A DNA stretch of 64,000 nt from positions 62,001-126,000 of the forward strand of contig JAYMGJ010000488.1 in assembly GCA_037178675.1 (NCBI GenBank). The letters run 5' to 3'. A model generated the notes under the pieces. The model searched no databases and had not been told where the DNA came from. It saw only the letters and a program-made list of their open reading frames with translations. Origin of the DNA: Scleroderma bovista (lineage: Eukaryota > Basidiomycota > Agaricomycetes > Boletales > Sclerodermataceae). The translations under genes were made by a program, and so were the position numbers. Shown in pieces: positions 10,725 to 22,934 of the stretch (its first letter is position 1; each line of letters starts with the position of its first letter).

Positions 10725-11906
10725 TTTGTTGATACGAGTTGTAGGTGTGGTGGTGTGGTGGTGGAGATGGTGATGGTGCGAAGTTAAGTGGTTGCGACCC
10801 ATTGGGTCAAGGGTATAGATTTAATCGCCGCAAGTCTTGTCTCTGCTTGTAATTACATGTCCATCTTTGATTCAACTTTATATTATCTACCACGTTGTAA
10901 ATAGACACTTCATCTATTGAGTACACTACCACACATGTTGTACTCTTAGGATTCATACTTCCACCTCATGTATTTTTGTCTATTTTATTGGTTTGATCCA
11001 CACGATTGATTATTTTAATCTCCGCACTCCGAAAGAAATCCAACCAATACATGTCACATGTTATTTCAAATAACATGTGCTCTGCGGCTAACCCTGTTTC
11101 ATGCATTTCATGTACCCCCATGATTTGTGCATATCCTGCTGTTTTATTCATATTTGGTAGATTTGATTATCCGTGACACTGTATCACGCATTTCGTGGAC
11201 CCATTCGATATGTGTGGATCATATCGTTGTATTATAATATTGCACTATATATGATCCACCCTCTCTGTCGCACATATCAAGTACCCCCATGATATGTGCA
11301 GATCATACCAACAAATGTAAGTAATATGATATATATCAGGTACACACCAGTGTTATGCATATCATGGGGGTATATGATATGCGTGATACGTTACATGTAC
11401 TGTTCCACGCACTCTTACACCTATATGTGTGCATAGATCAGGACTACAAATGCTAGTAGAACCCTACTTTGACCCTAACCGACTTACACAAAAGGACATA
11501 GAATATTGTTTACAGTTTGTAATTATAATTCCACCACGGGTTGTATAATTACACATCTTCCTTTTAATCTATTCGTGTTTTTGTTTCATGCCAAGCCTGT
11601 GGTCTGATATGCTAGATTACTTACATGTTTAATGGAACATTGTGGTTGTCATCGTTTTTCAGTCTCACCTGCGTTGTGGCACTTGGTCAAGCAAGGTATC
11701 AGCCGACGCCAGTCGGCAGTCCCCGAGTGGCCAAGTTGCCTGAAAAGGACAGTAGATCATGTGACACTCACGTGAGCGTTGCAAAAGGCCCTCATGACAT
11801 GAGATCGCAGGCTCCCTCGAGTGAACATCCACCTTCAAATTTCGTCCTGTCACTCTGATTAAAATCTTCCACTGTGCATAATACTTGTTCTCCTCCCGAC
11901 CACGAC
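10725..11906. other. Intergenic AT-rich region
   Basis: No gene recognised. The region contains repeated tracts of ACCCCCATGATxTGTGCA and its complement (11112, 11282, 11358). It presumably includes the upstream regions of the minus-strand ParB-like gene and the plus-strand NTPase gene. Confidence 0.5.
11282..11372. repeat. 15-bp perfect inverted repeat
   Basis: TACCCCCATGATATG at 11282-11296 is exactly complementary to CATATCATGGGGGTA at 11358-11372, with a 61-base spacer. A near-copy of the left arm is at about 11113-11127. This could be a cruciform-forming site or the remains of a small MITE. Confidence 0.7.
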
Positions 11907-14900
11907 ATGCATTCGAATCCGATCAATCAACAACACGGGGAGCCGGGAGGCGACACCGAGTCGTCCATGGAAGTTGACGAAGGTCCCATAAATCCATCCA
12001 CCCCCCCCAGGCATATTACAAATGCCAATATCCCAGACCAGGCCATTCAAAAGGCCTGTGAAGACCTTGGACGTAACATTCGCCCTGATGATGACAACAA
12101 GCGTATTCTACTGTCCCTGGGTGTTGTTTGGTTCCTCGTTTATCAGGCTCTATCACAAGATCCGAGTGTGCGCCCGCGTCTTGCGAGCCAAGAGGAATAT
12201 CTGTCTAATGTGAAGATGGGAGAGGAACAATTTCTTGGCCTATTGAGAGATCTGGCAAAGACGAACTCTTGGAGGGATCTATTTACAAACGGTACATTTT
12301 TATCACCATTTGGTCTGTGTACTCTAATATTATTCTGTATTTTAGACATTTTTTTCAAGCAACGCCCGGTAGGGTCTTCTCAATCACGGTGGATTGAAAG
12401 CAAAGAATCAGCGAATGGTATGAAATGACTAAAGCTGCTTCACAAATCGTTGATCGTCTCCGATCACAGCTACCATACAGGCATGGAGTTCGGATTTCAA
12501 AGGCGATGCTGCAAAGGTGCTCCTTGCGACCATCGCCAGTTACCTTGGCAAGGAGAGACACGTTTATGCAAGGGCCACCAGTATTGTGAATTCATCGGGA
12601 ACCGGAAAGTCTCGCATGGTCGATGAAATTTCAACAAAAATAATAACCGTGCCAATGTGTCTGCGTGAAGATGGCAGCCAAGGTACCGCATTCCGCTTGT
12701 TCCTTTTTATCTGTTGTTAATCTAATCCTAATAGGGTTCCCTCCTCCTGATCATTATCTGCGTGCTTGGCTTCTTTCAGCTGCGAACCCAATCGATCAAG
12801 CTCATGCCGCAAAGCAGCTTCACTCTTTCATGTATTCATTGTTAAACGTCACTTACGAACGTCTCAAAATCGTCTCAACTCGGCATGGTAATTATCCTGA
12901 AACTGTCTTCCCAATTATCTGCTAATAAAATCGCAGGTTACCTCCCACCTATGGAAGATGTTTTCGCTAGTGTGCCGCGGGAATCCGAAGAGGCTTGCAT
13001 AGACCGCCAAGCGAAATTGGCATCTGCTTTCCGTGATCTCATGACAAGCGGTCAATCATTCAAAGCTTCAAATGCTTATCGGTTAGCGTTCTACAAGGAG
13101 GTAATTGAGAGGGCCACAAAGGTGAACTCATGATCTTTACCATTAATTTCCTGAGTATGACACATCCTTCAAGGTGATGAATCACTGCGAAGAAGAACAA
13201 AAGGGGCCAAGTAATCAATCCCCTCCCCGTTTCATTTTTCAAGGCAAAGGGCTCAAAGAGGCAGGAGAACAGCTGTGCCGGTTTATAGACCCACAGGGCG
13301 TATTGGATTTGGCCACGGGGCCACGGCGACCACTCGTCGTCATCTCTTTTGACGAATCTCATATCCTCACAGATAACCCGCGCGCTGAGCCGTGGACCTT
13401 GTTTTCCGAGCTTCGTCGTGCTTTGCGAGGAATAGTCGAGTTTCCCGTATTCTCTTTGTTCCTTTCGACAGCGGGGAGATTCCATCGATTCACTCCCGAG
13501 AAACGCTTAGACCCTTCGAGTCGAATCGCGAATTCCATCCTTTCCGTCCTGCATCCAATTTCTGAGATCAGTTTCGACGATATCGCTTTCCCTGCGTTGG
13601 AAAATACTGTCTCGTTAGATCGAGTGGTACAAATGGATTGGATATCTCATCTTGGTCGTCCATTGTATGTCCACCTGGGATATTGTTGCCGAGCAGCTTA
13701 CTTCCCTTCTCGAATAGGTTCGGGACCCGCTATGACGCTTTGTTGGGGGGTACAAAGCAGCCCGAGCTTTTGGTTTTCGCAAAACAAAAGTTGCTGTGTA
13801 GCTCGTCCATTACACTCAAGGAAGACAATAAGGCGGGTATTTTAGCTTGCCTGTCAGTGCGTTTCGCTCTCGAGTTCAATGCGGACGCGAACGCTCTTGC
13901 CGTCGCATGTGCACAAGTTGAACGGCATATGCGATTGTGCATCACTGCAACCAGCGGACTTGAGCAATTGGTCACCCTCGCGGGGTCAGAGCCTCTTCTG
14001 GCTGAGGCCGCCTGTGACCTTATGAAGCAAGCCTCGATGGATCCGGTGTGCCACCTAGCGAAGCACTCGGATTTAAACTGCATCGATCGTGGGCGACGCG
14101 GCGAGCTTATTGCGGCGCTTATCCTCATGCAGGCGCGTGACAAGGCAGTGGCTGGAAAGCGATGCATGTCCGTATGTGAGTTCATGCGGGCCCTACTTCC
14201 ATCGTCTGCATACCAGGAATTGCTATGCCATCTTCCGAATTATTACCGCCCCGAGGAGCACAAAGAATTCGAAAAGACGTTCAAGGATTATCGCATGTGG
14301 TTCAACCATGTTATCAAGATTGAAGCTGCTAAAATGATCTCGGTGGATTCTCTCTGGAAGTTCATCATGCGAGGGGCAATGGTAGTGTGCACGCATAATC
14401 AATTTGGCGTTGACATTGTCCTGCCGGCTTGTGTTGCACAACAAAACCTTTCCCGTGACACTATAACAGCGATTCTCATCCAGGTCAAGAATGCCCATTC
14501 ATACACAAATCAAATCAATCCCAAGTTATTTAATGCCATGGATCCGTTCCTGGTGGGCCTGTTCCCCCGAGGGCAGTCACCTCGACCTGTCATTCGACTT
14601 GTCTTCGCCCTTGCCTCCCCAGAATCTGCTGTGGTCTTGTCTAATAACTCACGTACCCGTGAACCTCACCATCCTGATGACTTCACCGCATTCGATGTCT
14701 GGTGTGCAGGTCTGTCGAAGGATACATTCAGGCACATTGGTGACGATGTGACGGCATACAAAGTTCTACTGGAGCGTTCGCTCCAACCTCACGACGCATT
14801 CGATTTGGAGGAAATCGATGAGCAACCCCCAATGGAGCAAGATGTGAAGCTCATGAGAGGCCGTCGAAGGCGGAGGATGGCAGCACTGGTTATGGACAAC

Positions 14901-14978
14901 GCAGCGCATAGCTCGATTCACTTGCATCACAAAAATTCCGAAACGGGGATATTACGCGATACACGTGACGCACCGTGA
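11907..14978 (+). CDS. P-loop NTPase with nuclease-like C-terminus (Crinkler/RHS-type family), damaged near the 5' end
   Basis: Exons: 11907-12291, one near 12346-12417, then 12481-12682, 12735-12887, 12936-13121, 13174-13664 and 13718-14978, all in phase from 12481 on. The product has a Walker A motif (NSSGTGKSRMVDE), a Walker B-like stretch (LVVISFDESHIL), FLSTAGRF, and a C-terminal block GRRGELIAALILM ... GVDIVLP ... AILIQVKNA that looks like a restriction-endonuclease-type core. These blocks recur in a family expanded in Agaricomycetes; the two-domain layout recalls the Crinkler-RHS-type NTPase-nuclease proteins thought to derive from transposons. Activity is inferred only. At 12346-12480 the conserved frame (SEWYEMTKAASQIVDRL) needs one more T in a T-run, meets a TGA at 12395-12397, and joins exon 12481 one base out of phase. 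Skipping it via an intron at 12418-12480 does not restore phase. It may be a pseudogene, or expressed from an internal start. Confidence 0.65.
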
Positions 14979-15184
14979 CAGCACCCGGCGCTTCCCGACG
15001 CTTTGTCAGCATGTGATCCGCGGCCGCGCTGCAGGAGACCGCAACGATACGTCCGATGTCAGCCAGACACTTCGTCACCTTGAATGCTGTCATGTAGATA
15101 CTTCCCAGAGCTTAGTAGGTATTCAGACTTGAAGTGTATCATGTTGAGATAGTGGTATACTTTCATACCACCTCACCAAGTATA

Positions 15185-15957
15185 TTAAGGTGTACCATAT
15201 CCCCCGTCCTCGAATATATCGCCGTCTAAGACCTCCCCATCATCAGCAACAACACGGACTTCCGAATTGTCAACTTCCGATTGATCCCCAGTGCTCTCTC
15301 CATCCGACCCGTCACTATCAGTCAGTTCTTCAAACTCCACCTCTGTGAATTTCGACATTGTCACTTGGTCCATCGTCGTACTCAGGTTCCTCTTCATCCA
15401 CCTGCCCATCTGTTACACCATGCCCCTCACGCTGCAAGAACTCGTCCCAGTCCCTCATCGCCGTGTGTCCAACTGCACCAACGTTTCGTCGGGGTGACCA
15501 CAGGCTGATCAACCTCATCAACATACTTAACCCTCACCCACCCATGCTGATTCTCAACATTCAATTGATCACCTGCCCACTGCGCCGCAGAGCTGGAGCC
15601 AGAACCAGGCACAGCCGAATAATCACCAACGAAGAACATCCTCGTATCAGCCATCGTTGTCAACTGCGTACTATTCTTAAAGATCTCGTCCTACAGCCCA
15701 CGTTCCTGACCTTTAAATTCGAGCGCAATAGGTCCATGGAACGAACGCGGTACGAGCACGGTTGCACATCCAGAGACAGCGCTGACACTGAGCCAGAAGG
15801 GGGCAATGTTGTCGATTGCATTCTGCGTATCGTAACTCAGATCGTTTAGGACTGCGCCGGGGAGAAGTGTACGCACAATTTTAACCGTGACACTATGATC
15901 TTCATCTCCTGGCCAGATAGCTGTTGAACCCACATACATCATCGTACGTTGAAGCAC
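15185..15957 (-). pseudogene. Broken gene, possibly DUF7330-like
   Basis: From ATG at 15957 (or slightly upstream) the frame reads DIAPFWLS-type sequence (NIAPFWLSVSAVSGCATVLV, then FHGPIALEFKGQ), meets a TAG at 15691-15693, and continues in the same frame through DEIFKNSTQLTTMADTRMFF and WVRVKYVDEVDQPV. Near 15480 the coding signal shifts frame to GHTAMRDWDEFLQREGHGVT and ends in acidic sequence. The pattern of a DNFAPFWLS..., an FxGxI... and a VG-containing block reminds me of Agaricomycete DUF7330 proteins; this is tentative. One nonsense codon plus one frameshift argue for a pseudogene. Confidence 0.45.
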
Positions 15958-15959
15958 TC

Positions 15960-17750
15960 AATGGCCCACCTAGCCATACTCACCAACTCCTTACCTTATA
16001 CCTTGGACAAGCATCGTTGGTTTTCTACCTTTCTACATGTAATTGACATAGTGGCCGGAGGATATATTAATGTTTTTCCGCCTTCTATTTCGATCGGCAG
16101 ACAATGAAAGTTGGTATCGTTATAGTCTAATTGGTAGTATGTGCTGTAACCTCAGTTGCATCCACCATCCAAATCACTCAAAAGCTTAGTCTTTGGCTGT
16201 CAAAAGCAGTGGACAGTAGATTTCTTGGAGCGGTACTCAACGTCGCATAGAGTAGTGGTCATGCTGCAGCTATTCGTCGTCGTTGTCCATCAGCCAGCAA
16301 CTAATGCAGCAATAGCATCAGGAAAGTTACAAACAGTCTAATTTGTCTGACATGACTGATGTACTAGTCTTGCCTGATCAGCTTGCCGGTCTGACAAAGT
16401 ACACGTCAGAGCGTCAGACATCAATAGATGACACAGACCATCCATATCATCCAGACTGTCAGAAAGCTTTAAGCATTTCCATCATCATCATCAACACTGC
16501 TCGAGGGGCTGGATCACACAGTAGGGACTGCACAATAAATTAAATTTTTACTATGTAGCTACTGGTAGTACATGCAATGCTATAGACAGAGATAGCGGAC
16601 AGATAGCAGCCTAGGATGGCCGCGTCAGCATGGGCATCGTGTCGTTGTTTTCATTGTGTTGAGGTGATGGGGCCGTTATCATCGTCGGGCCCCTCGTACC
16701 GTGGTGGTGTTGGTGTTGGGGCCGTCATCGTCATGCTGATGCTGGTGGCACTGGGGAGATGAAGACGAATATCTTGCTTTTGCTTGGTGGTGCTTGAAGG
16801 TGTTCTGACAACTTTGAGTACCCCTGCGATGGCGAAGCCAACACGATCTTGGCCGAAAGGTCCTCAATGCCAACTGGTGTGAGGGCTAACGTAGATGAGA
16901 CGGGTGATGATGTAGAGTACGTCACCAAAGGGGCATGCCAGTCTTTGCGATGGGATGAGGCTTTGGAATCGCCACCATTGATGGATCGTCAGTCATCGGA
17001 CGCAATAACGTGGGAGGAAGTGTGGTGATTGTGGATGGGCATACAGGTATAAGTGCAGGGCTCTGGTTGAGCGTGTTTGGATTTATTGGCGGGGGTGAGT
17101 GGTTGCTCTTCTCGGACTGTTGTGTCGGATGAGGAGATGGACGCGGGTTCAGAATCGGGACACCACTGAAACCGTAAGAGTATGCTATGCGTCTATGGCA
17201 ATGTTGAATAAGCAAAATAAATACGCGCCTTGCAAGGTCTTCTGACCGCAATATAGACTGAAAACATTTGCCAACGCTTTACCACTCTACCCCAGTAATT
17301 CGAAACTTGGCCGTGCTATCTAATGCTTTATGATTAACAACACTAATTCCTTGCAGCTTTCAGTCCAGTAGCATCATGCGTATGCACCATGAGGCCATCC
17401 AAGCTCTGTGTAACCCAACAATATAATATTAGTGATGATAACGGCAAGAAAAATGCTGGGTCAGGTTATCGTTGAGTCGTCATGGTGCGGATGGGCACAA
17501 CTCTGCACAACTGTCATCGTGGTAGTCATACTAAGTGAGTATGATCGTATTCGTTGTTGTGGGGCCTCAACCAGCTGTCATCATCATTGTTGTTGCGCTT
17601 CTGCGAACTGCGAAAGGCTTGCCAGGCCTTTGAGAGTTTTGGATTGCCAGTGCACAGACGAAAACGTGCCATAAACTTAAAAAAAATCATAACGCGACTG
17701 CCTAGCAAGCTTTCTCAAAACAATTGGAATGCTTCATCAACGCCTTCAAG
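15960..17750. other. Gene-poor intergenic region
   Basis: Only short or low-complexity frames are seen, for example a Pro/Ser-rich minus-strand frame at 16922-17251. A short tRNA-like A-box stretch near 16118 was considered and rejected. It may contain the 3' end of the Plavaka element, whose terminus I could not locate. Confidence 0.5.
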
Positions 17751-17752
17751 AC

Positions 17753-20700
17753 TCAGAACTTGAATTTGACTTCTTCACCTTCACTCTCGTTCTCCTCCAT
17801 GTCCGAGAACTCATCCTCCGTGTTACTATTCTCCGAAGCCTCGTCATCATCATCCTCAAAGGTATCTTCTCTGCCCTCCATGCCTATGTTGGTATCACAT
17901 GCAGTCTCGCCATTGCAGTTTGCACTGGAGCCGTTCTCGCAATTTCCAGGGATTTGGTTTTCGTTGACGTCATCCTCAGTGTCCTGGTTTTCCAAGTTGA
18001 TGATGGACCGGTCATATTGAGCGTCGTGGCCAACACCAAAACCTATAAAACGAGCATACATGTCACGATCCGCAAAGCTAGTAACGGCAGGAGATTCAGT
18101 CATGTTTTGTAAACCTGGAATAGCACTTACATGTTTACGTAGTATGCTGTCCAATCATCAAGATCACCATTTTCCCTCGCTACAGAGGGACCGTGAGGAA
18201 GAAGAGAGTCAGTGCGGCCCTCAGCAAAAGCAGGGATGAGATGGCAGGCACGGAGCACGAGTGATGGGTCGAGAAAGCTGAATGCGTCAGAAGTGTCTGG
18301 GATGAATCCAATTTTCGGAAGGCGAGCTTTTTTGATACCCCATTGATGGCCAGGCATGACCCCAAACCATCTCACCCACAAGGTCTCCATTGTTTGATTG
18401 ACACCACGGTGATTAACTGTAATGAGAAAGGCACCAAGTATTTGTGCATACCAGAAAGGATGGGTGTTACGACCATGTTCTCGTGAGAGCATCATGATAA
18501 ATGCACCGCAACCTGGACGAAGTGTATCTTGTTCGCGACGGATGTCATATGTTGTGTAGTTGACTTGAAAGCGTCTTCAAGTTGTAAGACTGTATTGAGA
18601 TTATTCACGAAATGGATCGTGTTTCGCTCTTCACTTGTAAACTCCTGTTCATCACCATCATACTCATTATTCAGCAGTCGTGAAAGGAGGTGGTCCTTGA
18701 GATTCGGAACAAAGTCCTGGAAACGCGATAAGTAAATAAAGGTGATAGCAGCGTGAGCAACAGATTAGAATGCTTCGACACAAACCTTAAATGCTGGATC
18801 ACCTCGATGTTTACCAAGATATTCGGCCAAATTAATGGCGTTACGTGGTGATTCAGACAAATAATGGTGTCGAAGGGTTGGACAGGCTGTTTCAACTGTG
18901 TCTACCATGTCAGTTTCGACAGTGTCCACATCTTGCCATCTTCGGATACGTGTATGCCGCCGTTCTTGTGCTGCCAGCTGTCCTGCTGGGTGTTTTTTGT
19001 TCGTATTTTGATAAAACCTCTTAAGAAGGCGATGAGAGAGCTCTCCCTAATAAATTTTGTCAGTTCAACCATTCTGGTTCTCGGCTTCATGGATCTGCCT
19101 GCGTGAATCGAGCTTACCAGTTGGGTGGTATATGAGTCCGTTGTTCCAAACAGATGGATGTTGTGAACATAGTCACCAAGGGCATGGAGTTTGTAGGTCA
19201 TTAGGTTGAACGACTTGGGTCGAGCAGCTGATGTGGTCTTGGTCGTGGAAGATCCAGGTGCCATTGTACTAAGCCTGCGTTCCTTTTGTCGCCATCGTGC
19301 TGCAGTCTCCGATGGCAGCTCTATAGTCTTGAAAGCAGCACAGGTAAAATCCCAAAATTTGCGCAACTGATCTCCAAGTAGTCGACAAGCGTTGTCAAGT
19401 AGTTTAAGGGAGTGGTCCGTATGCAGTCGCAGCTTTGCAAGGGCATGCCATTGTGCTAGTCGAAACAGCAGGGTTTGGATCTCCTGATCATGTTCAGGAG
19501 GAAATAGGCCCTCAAACACGGGCATAGCACACTGGATCCAACTGAACTCAATCCAAGCAAAGCATACCAGTCACCAACAGTAATACCTACCTGAAGGACG
19601 TCTTCAAAATGCCGGGCTGCACATTGTCGGGCTTCAGAGACATTGGACGGAAACCGACGAATTGCACCCTTTCCAAAGGACGGAATCTGGTAGAATCTGG
19701 CCCACAAAAGCATAAGCCATCTAGTTGAGTATGATACACCATACACAAGACGTACCGTGCATCAAGAATGGCCACTAGGTTTGTCCCCAACACTGGGTTA
19801 ATTGCATAAAGCAGCCGCAGAAGGTGCCTGAATACGGATTTGAAAACTCCTAGCTCAAACTCATGTAGTAAATCCACCGTGAGCGCACGATAGATGTTGA
19901 AACCCAGGGGTCCAAGTGTCTCAGCAAATGTGTTCTTGTAGGAGCATATGGTTAATAATTGTGGATATCAAGAGCAAACAACATACGAAAGTAGGTACCA
20001 ATGAAAAGGGTTTAAGCCGCATTTCTGGAAATGCACCTTTAATTGGGGAGCCATCCTTGTAGATGGCGTTGCGTGCAGCTGCAACACATTCTCGGAAGTA
20101 GTGACGAATCTTTGATACACACTGTAAAGCATCAGAAAGCAAGCCAAGACGGTAAAAATCGGCCTTGGGAATCGTGCATCGGGGGCATGGGCAGTTACCC
20201 TTGTCTCGAATCGTAGCCAGAAGTACCCTGAAAGTAAGTGAACCCTTGCTTCTCGCTGTGCTTCTAAAACTGAACGCACTTTTCTGGATAATCTGCCGAG
20301 TATGTGAAAATGCGTGGAAACACTCTGCGCAGCTTTCCGTCATAACACTTGACCACAATGCCATTGCGATACGCATCAAGAAATTCATCATCAAGTAAAA
20401 TTTTCCAGACTCCATGAATAAGCTCTCGTTTACAATGAGTCAGGAGGTCATTGTAGTTCCTCTTCTTTAAGAACTGGGAGACGAAATCAAGGATGGAGTG
20501 AGGAAGCTGTCGAAGAAGAGTCAATCATCAGGTTCCAGTCAAACTTTCTTCAAGACCTACTGTTGGGATGAACGCAATGGGATGACATGCACCAGATGTA
20601 GGGCATGAACGCAAGTACTTGGACTGATTCCCGAAAAACAGGTACACTGGCCATGCTGACGCATTCCCAAACTGTGCAAGATGCGTGGCATCGGACCAGA

Positions 20701-22141
20701 ACATCAGTCCTGCAATGACCCTTTCTAACTTACACCCGTCATCACGTCTCTGCTTCTGCAGCTCATCATGTGCCTCATTCCAGGCATCTGATGTGTAGAG
20801 CTCGTCATATAATCGTTGCTCATCCCCAGTCACCGGAGACCGCCAGATTCGTTTAAATGGAGTGAGATGAAACCATTTTGCATCCTTCTCAGCAAAAACG
20901 GCACGGATGACAGTGGTAAGTGGCCGGTGAAAAAGCCATTCAACCGTAAATCGTTGGCCATTTCCATCTGGGTTGTGCTTTTGTGTAGGTATGAGAATAT
21001 CGACTGATGACTTTTTCCAACCATCTTGTCGTAGAGGATTGTTCTCATCGAGAGCGCTTTCTGAGGTGTCAAAGTGCTTCATCTCAGTGTGCGCATTGAA
21101 ACCCTGGAGATCACGGGGATCAAAATGGTCCGCTTGTAATATATTCCCAAGTCGGGTGACCTCAGCCTCCGACTTCTGCCTGCTTCCACTCATCATCCAA
21201 GTCATGATGCTCCAGATGCTCATGTTCTTCCATGGCCATGGTGGTGATGGAAGAGCAAAAGGGGTCGAAGGAATGGGTATTGATGCTTCACTGGCATCAT
21301 GACTGTTCGAGAGCTGATCAATGGCCACGAATGCATCGGGATCATATGATGGCCTGTGACGGTAATGGCGTGCAATTCCAAAACAATTGAATGAAGTGCG
21401 AATGGTATCGAAAACGTGAAGGATAACACGAGGTAGTGCCATACTTTGTGGCGCAGAGTCGTCAGGTTCTACAAGCATAGTATCCTCGCTGGTAATAGGT
21501 AAAGGGGGTTCTGGAGGTACATCCCTGAATCGCGCAGGTAAGCGCCTTGTTCGTAATGGCCTGCCTGTGTCATTGGCTTCGGGACCCGTGGGCAATGAGA
21601 GAGGTGGGGGTTCCTTCAGAGAGCTCTCTGTTGACTCTGAGACTAATCCATCCAACATGACTATATTAGCATGGCGGGTGTCAGACTCGTGCAAGGTCTG
21701 GGATGTCACGAGTTGAGGAAGGGGTCCATCAGACACCGTAGATGAAGATACTGATCCATCCGACATGACTGTATTAGTGTGGCGGGCGTCAGACTCATGC
21801 AAGGTCTGGGATGTCATGAGTTGATCAAGGGGTCCATCGGACACTGCAGATGGTAAATGGAGCGGGGCTACCTCATGATTTGTGGAATCAGATGGGTCCT
21901 AGAGATAGTATTGTAAACTTTGTCAGAGTTCTTCAAATAACTTTGGGTAACCCACGGTATCCAGTTCGACTCTCGCCTTCTTTGATGCTCTCGATACATT
22001 GATCCATGAGCGTTTATGTGGTAAATCTGACCGCAAAGCACGATGCTCCTGGTGGTGGATGCAGCATGAACGATGGCGTTCGAGGCCTCTACTGGTGTTG
22101 AATGAACGCTTGCAAGGGGCACAACGAAATACGCCACTCAT
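17753..22141 (-). CDS. Plavaka-family transposase
   Basis: The start at 22141 gives MSGVFRCAPCKRSF, a C2H2-type finger (C-x2-C-x12-H). After an intron, the main exon runs from about 21900 to 20561 and contains FHLTPFKRIWR, QLERVIAGLMFWSDATHLAQF and FFGNQSKY, hallmarks of Plavaka DDE-type transposases of basidiomycetes. An intron at 20560-20507 (GTAGGT...CGACAG) neatly removes two TGA codons and leads to CKRELIHGVWKILL, RRVFPRIFTYSADYPEK and CPCPRCTIPK. Further exons carry DLLHEFELGVF, SHRLLKRFYQ, LRPGCGAFIMML, and FVDRDMYARFIGFGVGHD before a Glu/Asp-rich tail. All conserved blocks seem present and no stop is forced, so the gene may be functional. Near the N-terminus a roughly 38-residue segment (around QTLHESD.RH) is duplicated in tandem at about 21660-21840. 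Terminal inverted repeats of the element were not found by eye. Confidence 0.85.
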
Positions 22142-22422
22142 GAGAGAGAAAACAGACAGTAGTGTGAATGTGACTAGTAGAAAGCGCATCAGGTGCTGCA
22201 TCATGCAGCAATGGGAATGAGACGAGCTGGCATCTATCAGCATGGATGTTCTTCAGGGGCTGTGCTAATCACATGCTTACGATTTTTACAGAAGCAGTTT
22301 CAGTGAAGGGACTAAGGGTGTGGTTGCGTCGGAGGTAAAGGTCACAGGTGGACAATCCTTGTCTACATTTGTGTACCGGAAATGCACCCTAGACTGAAAT
22401 TCTAATATGACTAGTACTACGA

Positions 22423-22926
22423 CTACTTCTCACCAAACTGTTCCTCGATCCATTGAGCAGAAACATGGCTCTCCACGAAAAAACCTTCCAGCTGTCGCAA
22501 TGCCTCAATTCCCTGTAGGACCCACTCACGTGTTCCCCATGCTAAGTCGCCATGCACGATTGTAATACCCCTCAGTGTAGAGTGCAAAGTATGAAGTCTC
22601 TCCATATCTGCAAGACCTATTGCAGTCTTAGTGATATACTAGTGATAACCAGGAACAATGTCCTGCATGTCTGATTAGTGGGTAAGGGGGAAAATTAACA
22701 ATACCAAGGCCATTGACTCACTGGGAGGCGAGGAAAGTGTGACAGATGCAGGTGTCGCAAGAGCATAGTCAGTGTGTGTGCCAGAAATTTGGTACACAAC
22801 AGACCCCAATGATTTGGCAGAGGAGAATGTGACAGTAATTGCCCATCGAGAATTGCTGCTGGATGGACATGACAATGAAGAGGTTTGAACAAAACGGGCA
22901 ACCGCAAGTTCGGAGTATGGTGGCAT
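22423..22926 (-). CDS. Small two-exon protein of unknown function
   Basis: Exon 1 is 22926-22722 (ATG at 22926, MPPYSELAVARFVQTSS...); the intron has GTGAGT and ...AATAG ends; exon 2 is 22616-22423 and joins in phase. The product is about 132 residues. It contains LGSVVYQISG, then ITIVHGDLAWGTREWVLQGI near the middle and FGEK at the C-terminus. No signal peptide or membrane segment. The GSV..., HGD..W...WV pattern recalls a small hypothetical family of mushroom genomes, but I cannot name a function. It reads in the same direction as the transposase and lies upstream of it. Confidence 0.55.
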
Positions 22927-22934
22927 GATCAACT

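Noticed and set aside
16110..16170. tRNA-like stretch with an A-box-like TAGTCTAATTGGTAG
   Set aside because: No acceptable B box, no anticodon arm and no acceptor-stem pairing could be drawn.
20507..20560. Two TGA codons in the Plavaka transposase frame
   Set aside because: A good 54-bp intron (GTAGGT ... TTCTTCGACAG) removes them and restores the family sequence, so not a lesion.
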